From assembly GCA_900541785.1 (NCBI GenBank), contig UQKY01000023.1, positions 1 to 28,512 on the forward strand: DNA of 28,512 nt, given 5' to 3'. The translations under genes were made by a program, and so were the position numbers. This document shows positions 23,797 through 28,512 of the stretch, in pieces. The notes under the pieces are model-generated. The model worked only from the letters and a program-made list of their open reading frames with translations. It ran no database searches and was not told where the DNA came from. The stretch is from an uncultured Collinsella sp. (GTDB taxonomy: Bacteria; Actinomycetota; Coriobacteriia; Coriobacteriales; Coriobacteriaceae). Every line of letters begins with the position of its first letter. The first letter of the stretch is position 1.

Positions 23797-24735
23797 ATGG
23801 TGCAGGGCGCCAAACAGATGAAGAGCAATAACGCCGCGGCCAACGGTGGCTCAAGCCCTCAGCCCAAACCTCAACAAAAGCCCAAGCGCCGTCGCAAGCG
23901 ACTGCCGCGCTGGGCCGACCGGCTCATCACCATCGTCATCATCCTTATTGGCGTGGGCCTTATGACCTGGCCGTGGATCTTGGACCGGCTCGAGGCCTCG
24001 GGCGTGTTCAACCAGATCAGTGCTGTGTCCAGCACCGTGGACGCGCTCTCCGAAGAGGAACGCGAGCGCATTCTGCTTCAGGCGCGCTCCTATAACGAAC
24101 AGCTGGCGGGCGAGGCCACCGAGCTCCCCGCCGACCAGATCGAGCCCTACGCCCAGCAGCTCATCTTTGACCGCGACCCCATGATGAGCTGGGTCGAGAT
24201 CCCCTCCATCGACGTGAGCATGCCCATCTACCACGGCACGAGCAAGGAGGTCCTCATGGCGGGCGTCGGCCACCTGGAGGGCACGAGCCTGCCGGTGGGC
24301 GGCGCCTCGACGCATTGCGTGCTCACCGCGCACTCGGGCATGCGCAACCTGAGCATGTTCGACGACATCCATTCGCTGGAGCCCGGCGACCTGGTGCTGC
24401 TGCACACTATGAGCAAGACGCTCGCCTACAAGATGGTGGACTCCGAGGTCGTGCTGCCCGAGGAGATGGAGTCGCTGACCATCGAGCCCGGCGCCGACAG
24501 GGTGACGCTCGTCACCTGCACGCCCTACGGCGTGAACGACCATCGCCTGCTGGTGCACTGCGTGCGCACCAAGTACAACAAGAAGGACGTCGACAAGCAA
24601 AAGTCACTGGCCGGCCGCCACTGGGGCAAGCGCGAGTTTGCCGTGCTCATCGTGGTCGTTGCCATTGTGCTGTTGCTGCTGGACATCGTGATCCACGCGG
24701 TCCGCAAGCGCCGCAAGGCCAAGGCCTCGGCATAA
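23797..24735 (+). CDS. Class C sortase (pilus polymerase)
   Basis: The 312-aa protein has a basic Pro/Lys-rich N-terminus, a membrane helix (about 42-62), the sortase barrel (about 130-258) and a C-terminal membrane helix (281-300), the two-helix layout of class C enzymes. Catalytic residues are His179 (LTAHSGM), Cys241 (TLVTCTPYG) and Arg250 (NDHRLLVHC). Class C sortases cut LPxTG-like signals and join pilins through a lysine. The typical YHGTSxEVLxxGVGHLEGTSLPVGG block is present. The usual DPF/DPW lid motif is not visible in 100-130. GAGGAG before ATG 23797 supports the start. It probably has its own promoter, since terminators lie between it and the pilins; a palindrome, ACAACT/AGTTGT, lies at 23767-23780. 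Confidence 0.93.
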   Translation: MVQGAKQMKSNNAAANGGSSPQPKPQQKPKRRRKRLPRWADRLITIVIILIGVGLMTWPWILDRLEASGVFNQISAVSSTVDALSEEERERILLQARSYNEQLAGEATELPADQIEPYAQQLIFDRDPMMSWVEIPSIDVSMPIYHGTSKEVLMAGVGHLEGTSLPVGGASTHCVLTAHSGMRNLSMFDDIHSLEPGDLVLLHTMSKTLAYKMVDSEVVLPEEMESLTIEPGADRVTLVTCTPYGVNDHRLLVHCVRTKYNKKDVDKQKSLAGRHWGKREFAVLIVVVAIVLLLLDIVIHAVRKRRKAKASA

Positions 24736-24749
24736 GACATTCTCCAGAA

Positions 24750-24772
24750 CCACCGCAATGGGGACAGGCACC
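24750..24772. repeat. Truncated family B repeat
   Basis: CCACCGCAATGGGGACAGGCACC keeps the left arm and loop of family B. The right arm is replaced by CTCGTTACG, so the hairpin is lost. Confidence 0.6.
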
Positions 24773-24830
24773 CTCGTTACGTTTTCGCTGCATTTGGGTA
24801 AAGCGCCTGCTCCAAGTCGGCGTTGCCCTG

Positions 24831-24866
24831 TATACTAGAGCGGTTTAACTGTTATGCGGAAGGGAG
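24831..24866 (+). promoter_or_regulatory. -10 element and ribosome binding site of the gatCAB operon
   Basis: TATACT (24831-24836) matches the -10 consensus at five of six bases. No clear -35 is seen 16-18 bp upstream. GGAAGGGAG (24858-24866) is the ribosome binding site for the ATG at 24872. Confidence 0.5.
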
Positions 24867-24871
24867 CGCCT

Positions 24872-25183
24872 ATGGCACTCAGCGAGAAAGACGTGCGCGG
24901 CATCGCCGAGTACGCAAAGATCGCACTGACCGATGACGAGCTCACCCAGATGACGTCCTACATGAACGATGCCGTCCAGATGCTCGAGCCCGTCTTGCAA
25001 TATGACTTGCCCGACGTGGAGCCCACGTTCCATCCCATCGGAAGCCTGTCCAACGTGATGGGCGATGACCTGCGCGAGCCCGAGCGCGACCTACCGCTCG
25101 ACGTCGCGCTCGAAAACGCCGGCAGCGTGCGCGACCGCTACTTCCGCGTGCCGTCCATTTTGGGAGAGGGGGAGAGCGAGTAA
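24872..25183 (+). CDS. gatC: Aspartyl/glutamyl-tRNA amidotransferase subunit C
   Basis: ATG 24872 is preferred over one six codons upstream because it follows GGAAGGGAG; the 103-aa length is normal for GatC. It starts with helix ALSEKDVRGIAEYAKIALTDDE, as in the family. The DVEPTFHPIG and LREPERDLPLDVALENA segments are also typical. GatC is the small belt that holds GatA and GatB together in the complex that amidates Glu-tRNA(Gln) and Asp-tRNA(Asn). Its stop codon overlaps the gatA start by one base, so translation is likely coupled. The complex implies that direct charging of Gln or Asn tRNA is missing in this organism. Confidence 0.95.
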   Translation: MALSEKDVRGIAEYAKIALTDDELTQMTSYMNDAVQMLEPVLQYDLPDVEPTFHPIGSLSNVMGDDLREPERDLPLDVALENAGSVRDRYFRVPSILGEGESE

Positions 25184-26697
25184 TGGCGCAGAGCTTCGAT
25201 TCCCTTACCGCCGCCCAGATCGCCGCGGGCGTTTCTGCCGGCGACTTTACCGCTACCGAGGTGGCCCAGGCCTCTCTTGCCGCCATCGAGGCGCGCGAGG
25301 GCGGGGTTCAGGCATTCCTGCAGGTGGCGCCCGAGCTTGCGCTCGAGGCCGCCGCGCGCGTGGATGCCGACCGTGCCGCAGGCAAGCCGCTGCCCCCGCT
25401 CGCGGGCGTGCCGCTGGCCATTAAGGACAACATGAACCTCGTGGGCACGCGCACCACCTGCGCTTCTCGCATGCTCGAGAACTACCAGAGCGTCTACACT
25501 GCCACCTGCGTCCAGCGCATGCTCGATGCCGGCTGCCTGCCCATGGGCAAGGCCAACATGGACGAGTTTGCCTTTGGTAGCTCTACCGAGAGCTCGGCGT
25601 TCCACCGCACCAACAACCCCTGGGATACCGAGCGCGTGCCCGGCGGCTCCTCGGGCGGCTCCGCTGCAGCCGTCGCCGCGGGCGAGGTCGCGCTCTCGCT
25701 GGGCTCGGACACCGGCGGCTCCATCCGCCAGCCGGCGGCGCTCTGCGGCGTGGTGGGTTTTAAGCCCACGTATGGCGCCGTGAGCCGTTACGGCGTGGTT
25801 GCCTTTGGCTCGTCGCTCGACCAGGTGGGACCCTTCGGCCGCACGGTCGAGGATGTCGCGCTGGCTATGAACGCGCTTACCGGCGCGGGCCACGATCCGT
25901 ACGACTGCACCAGCCAGGATTGCGCCGTCGACTTTACCGAGCATCTCAACGACAGCATCGAGGGCAAGCGCGTGGGCGTTATCCCTGCGTTTATGGAGGC
26001 CGAGGGCCTGACGCCCGAGGTCAAGGCCGCTGTTCAGCGCGCCGCTCAGGAGCTGCAGAACCATGGCGCCGAGCTGGTCGAGGTCGACCTGCCGCACCTG
26101 GACGCCGCCATCGCCGCCTACTACGTCATCGGCCCGGCCGAGGCGTTCTCCAACCTGGCCCGCTTCGACGGCATTCGCTACGGCTATCAGGAGGAGGGCT
26201 GCGCCAACCTGTCCGACCAGAGCTCGCTGTCGCGCGCCCACGGCTTTGGCGCCGAGGCCAAGCGCCGTCAGATGCTCGGCGCCTACCTGCTGAGCTCGGG
26301 CGTGTACGACAAGTACTACTACGCTGCGCAAAAGGCCCGCACGCTTATCACGCAGGACTACGACGCCGCGTATGCCAAGGTGGACACCATCCTCATGCCC
26401 GCCTCGCCGCGCACGGCCTTTAAGTTTGGCGAGATTAGCGACCCTACGCAGATGTACCTCTCCGACCTGTACACCATCTCGCTCAACATTTGCGGCAACG
26501 GTGGTATCTCGGTGCCGCTGGGCCTGGGCGAGGATACTCAGCTGCCCGTTTCTGCCCAGCTGGTGGGTCCGGCGTTTAAGGACCGTCAGCTGCTCACGTT
26601 TGCCCGCGCCCTGGAGCGCGGCTTTGCCGATGCCGCCACGGGTGCGCCCGCGCTTTCCGTCGCGCCTGATTTTGCCGGGAAGGGAGGCGAGCTGTAA
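25183..26697 (+). CDS. gatA: Aspartyl/glutamyl-tRNA amidotransferase subunit A
   Basis: The 504-aa amidase-signature protein releases ammonia from glutamine and passes it to GatB. The Ser-cisSer-Lys triad is intact: Lys81 (PLAIKDN), Ser156 (PGGSSGGSAAAVAAG) and nucleophile Ser180 (GSDTGGSIRQPA). These numbers are two higher than in Staphylococcus aureus GatA, showing good alignment. Neighbouring hallmarks GKANMDEFAFGSSTE and GFKPTYGAVSRYG are present. The ATG shares its A with the TAA of gatC, and the gene ends by overlapping gatB the same way. Nothing unusual is seen in length or frame. Confidence 0.97.
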   Translation: MAQSFDSLTAAQIAAGVSAGDFTATEVAQASLAAIEAREGGVQAFLQVAPELALEAAARVDADRAAGKPLPPLAGVPLAIKDNMNLVGTRTTCASRMLENYQSVYTATCVQRMLDAGCLPMGKANMDEFAFGSSTESSAFHRTNNPWDTERVPGGSSGGSAAAVAAGEVALSLGSDTGGSIRQPAALCGVVGFKPTYGAVSRYGVVAFGSSLDQVGPFGRTVEDVALAMNALTGAGHDPYDCTSQDCAVDFTEHLNDSIEGKRVGVIPAFMEAEGLTPEVKAAVQRAAQELQNHGAELVEVDLPHLDAAIAAYYVIGPAEAFSNLARFDGIRYGYQEEGCANLSDQSSLSRAHGFGAEAKRRQMLGAYLLSSGVYDKYYYAAQKARTLITQDYDAAYAKVDTILMPASPRTAFKFGEISDPTQMYLSDLYTISLNICGNGGISVPLGLGEDTQLPVSAQLVGPAFKDRQLLTFARALERGFADAATGAPALSVAPDFAGKGGEL

Positions 26698-28373
26698 TGA
26701 AGGAGCTTTCCGAGGTCCTACAGGATTGGGAGGCCGTGATCGGCCTGGAGATCCATACCGAGCTCACCGCACTCGATACCAAGATGTTCTGCAACTGCAA
26801 GCTCAGCCACGATGACGAGCCCAACGCCAACGTGTGCCCGGTGTGCCTGGGCCTGCCCGGCGCCCTGCCGGTGCCCAACAAGCGCGCCATCGAGAGCATC
26901 GTCAAGGCCGGTCTCGCCACCAACTGCGAGATCCAGCGCCACTCGATGTTCTACCGCAAGCACTATTTCTATCCCGATATGGCCAAGAACTTCCAGACTA
27001 CGCAGGGTCCGGTCGCCTTTGCCATGTACGGTCACCTGGATCTGGACGTGACCGGTCGCGGTGCCGCTGAGCGCCCCGACTGCGCGTTTGGCGAGGCCGA
27101 GGCCCAGAGTCTAGCGAGCGCCTCGGCCAACGCCGAGGGCCTGTCCACGTCCATGTCCTCGACCATGCGCGAGGGCAACCAGCGCGCCGGCCACCTGGCC
27201 AGCTATGACGCGTCCAACCTGCAGATGCCCGAGCGTCGCGAGGACGGTTCCTACACGGTGCCCATCCGCATCCTGCGCATCCACATGGAGGAGGACGCCG
27301 CCAAGATGGTCCACGTGGGTGGCGCCGAGGGTCGCATTACCGCCGCGGCCGAGTCGCTCGTCGACTACAACCGCTGCGGCACGCCTTTGATTGAGCTCGT
27401 GACTGAGCCCGACCTGCGCACGCCCGAGGAGGCTCGCCTGTTTATGGAAAAGCTCCGTCGCATCTTTGTGACGCTGGGCATTTCTGACTGCTCCATGGAG
27501 AAGGGCTCCATGCGCTGCGACGGCAACGTGTCGCTGCGTCGCCGCGGTGAGACCAAGCTGGGAACCAAGACCGAGCTCAAGAACCTCAACTCGTTTAAGA
27601 GCCTGCACGATGGCCTTGCCTACGAGATTTGCCGTCAGGCCGAGGTGCTCGAGGAGGGCGGCATTATCTACCAGGAGACCCGCCACTGGGAGCCCAGCCG
27701 TAAGCGCACCGTGGTCATGCGCGTCAAGGAGACGGCTGACGACTATCGTCTGTTCCCCGATCCCGACCTGGCGCCCTTCGATCTGGACGACGAGTTCATC
27801 GACCGCTGCCGCGGCGAGATTCCCGAGCTGCCCGATGCCAAGCGTGCCCGTTTTGAGGCCGACTTTGGCATTAAAGCGGCCGATGCTGAGCAAATCGCCG
27901 GCGATCCGGAGTTTGCCGAGTTCTTTGAGGCTGCCGCTACCGGTATGGCTGGCAAGGAGGCCCAGACGGTCGCAAACCTGCTGGTGAACGAGATGATCGC
28001 CTACCTTAAGGGTGCGGGTGTGTCGCTGACCGAGTCCGGTATTGCACCGGCTCAGGTGGCAGCGCTTGCCAAGTTGCTCGCGACCGATGCCATTAGCTCC
28101 AACCAGGCACACGAGGTCTTTGAGGCCATGGCCCAGACCGGCGACGATCCCAACAAGATCGTCGACGAGCGCGGTATGCGTCAGGTGAGCGATGCCGGTG
28201 CGCTGCAGCCGATTGTGGACGAGGTGCTGGCAAACTGTGCCGATCAGGCGCAGCAGTATCGTGACGGCAACCAGAAGGTCATCGGCTTTCTGGTGGGCCA
28301 GTGCATGAAGGCAAGCCGCGGCAAGGGCAACCCGAAGCTCTTCAACGAGTTGCTGAGAACGTCGCTCTCGTAA
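26697..28373 (+). CDS. gatB: Aspartyl/glutamyl-tRNA amidotransferase subunit B with an internal insertion
   Basis: GatB phosphorylates the misacylated tRNA and transfers ammonia to it. Family marks are VIGLEIHTEL at 14-23, four zinc-type cysteines C32, C34, C47 and C50 (MFCNC and VCPVCLGLPGALPVPN), FYPDMAKNFQ (91-100), IHMEEDAAK (195-203), and YNRCGTPLIELVTEPD (224-239). The C-terminal tail domain (about 400-558) includes the YqeY-like end. At 558 aa it is well above the usual 475-500. The excess sits mainly at 118-187, an Ala/Ser-rich stretch with many Met and Ser residues between HLDLDV and the IHMEED block. The frame stays open throughout, so this is a real insertion. The start overlaps gatA by one base. 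Confidence 0.96.
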   Translation: MKELSEVLQDWEAVIGLEIHTELTALDTKMFCNCKLSHDDEPNANVCPVCLGLPGALPVPNKRAIESIVKAGLATNCEIQRHSMFYRKHYFYPDMAKNFQTTQGPVAFAMYGHLDLDVTGRGAAERPDCAFGEAEAQSLASASANAEGLSTSMSSTMREGNQRAGHLASYDASNLQMPERREDGSYTVPIRILRIHMEEDAAKMVHVGGAEGRITAAAESLVDYNRCGTPLIELVTEPDLRTPEEARLFMEKLRRIFVTLGISDCSMEKGSMRCDGNVSLRRRGETKLGTKTELKNLNSFKSLHDGLAYEICRQAEVLEEGGIIYQETRHWEPSRKRTVVMRVKETADDYRLFPDPDLAPFDLDDEFIDRCRGEIPELPDAKRARFEADFGIKAADAEQIAGDPEFAEFFEAAATGMAGKEAQTVANLLVNEMIAYLKGAGVSLTESGIAPAQVAALAKLLATDAISSNQAHEVFEAMAQTGDDPNKIVDERGMRQVSDAGALQPIVDEVLANCADQAQQYRDGNQKVIGFLVGQCMKASRGKGNPKLFNELLRTSLS

Positions 28374-28376
28374 GCG

Positions 28377-28512
28377 GGAACCGAGGGGCCGGGCGCAGGG
28401 CCTTGCCTCTCAATTTCGGACAGTCCTGACTCACGACGGAGGCGCCACTGGCGCCTCCTGTTCGTGCGGAACTCATTGAGAGGCAAGGCCCTGCGCCCGG
28501 CCCCTCGGTTCC
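28377..28512. repeat. 38-bp perfect inverted repeat with inner hairpin, at the window end
   Basis: Bases 28377-28414 (starting GGAACCGAGGGGCCGG) are the exact reverse complement of 28475-28512. The 60-bp centre holds its own hairpin, GGAGGCGCC ACT GGCGCCTCC, flanked by CACGA/TCGTG. The repeat starts three bases after gatB. The sequence stops on the last base of the right arm, as expected if an assembly broke at a hairpin. It may act as a gatB terminator, but it is longer and more GC-rich than needed and lacks a T tract. Confidence 0.75.

Overview
The window looks like the chromosome of a high-GC gut actinobacterium of the class Coriobacteriia, most like Collinsella. This rests on gene content, protein style and GC-rich codon use; no 16S rRNA gene is present, so the genus is an inference. 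It begins inside a gene. It ends exactly at the last base of a 38-bp perfect inverted repeat, which suggests a contig break.

Layout. 1-667: 3' part of a LacI-family regulator. 710-1235: a RelB-like/minimal-nucleotidyltransferase fusion followed by an overlapping 14-codon stub that may be what is left of a HepT toxin gene. 1331-3381: a glutamine synthetase homologue missing several catalytic metal ligands, then a GlnR-like regulator. 3590-7527: HtrA-type protease and NAD-dependent DNA ligase. 7683-9029 (minus): MATE exporter. 9183-10489: a gene for a predicted PD-(D/E)XK protein, flanked by two copies of a 65-bp palindromic repeat. 10620-12984: moaA and a moaC-mobB fusion for molybdenum cofactor synthesis. 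13250-15583: MFS transporter and HAD hydrolase, surrounded by short palindromic repeats.

15630-24735 is the main accessory region. An AT-rich promoter region leads into three sortase-anchored pilus genes: a 1139-aa beta-helix adhesin, then two paralogous fimbrial subunits of very different base composition. A terminator follows, then a LexA-type SOS box with a 50-aa putative membrane protein, then a class C sortase. 24872-28373 is the housekeeping gatCAB operon, whose GatB carries a large insertion.

Two families of small hairpin repeats recur in the intergenic gaps. Family A (65 bp, three copies) has a constant 17-bp stem and a variable core. Family B has a common GGGGACAGG-like loop carried on different stems. 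The points most worth a second look are the RelB-MNT fusion with a possible HepT stub, the metal-ligand-poor GlnA homologue beside a GlnR-like regulator, the nuclease-like gene between family A repeats, the SOS box with a small membrane protein inside the pilus locus, and the terminal 38-bp inverted repeat.
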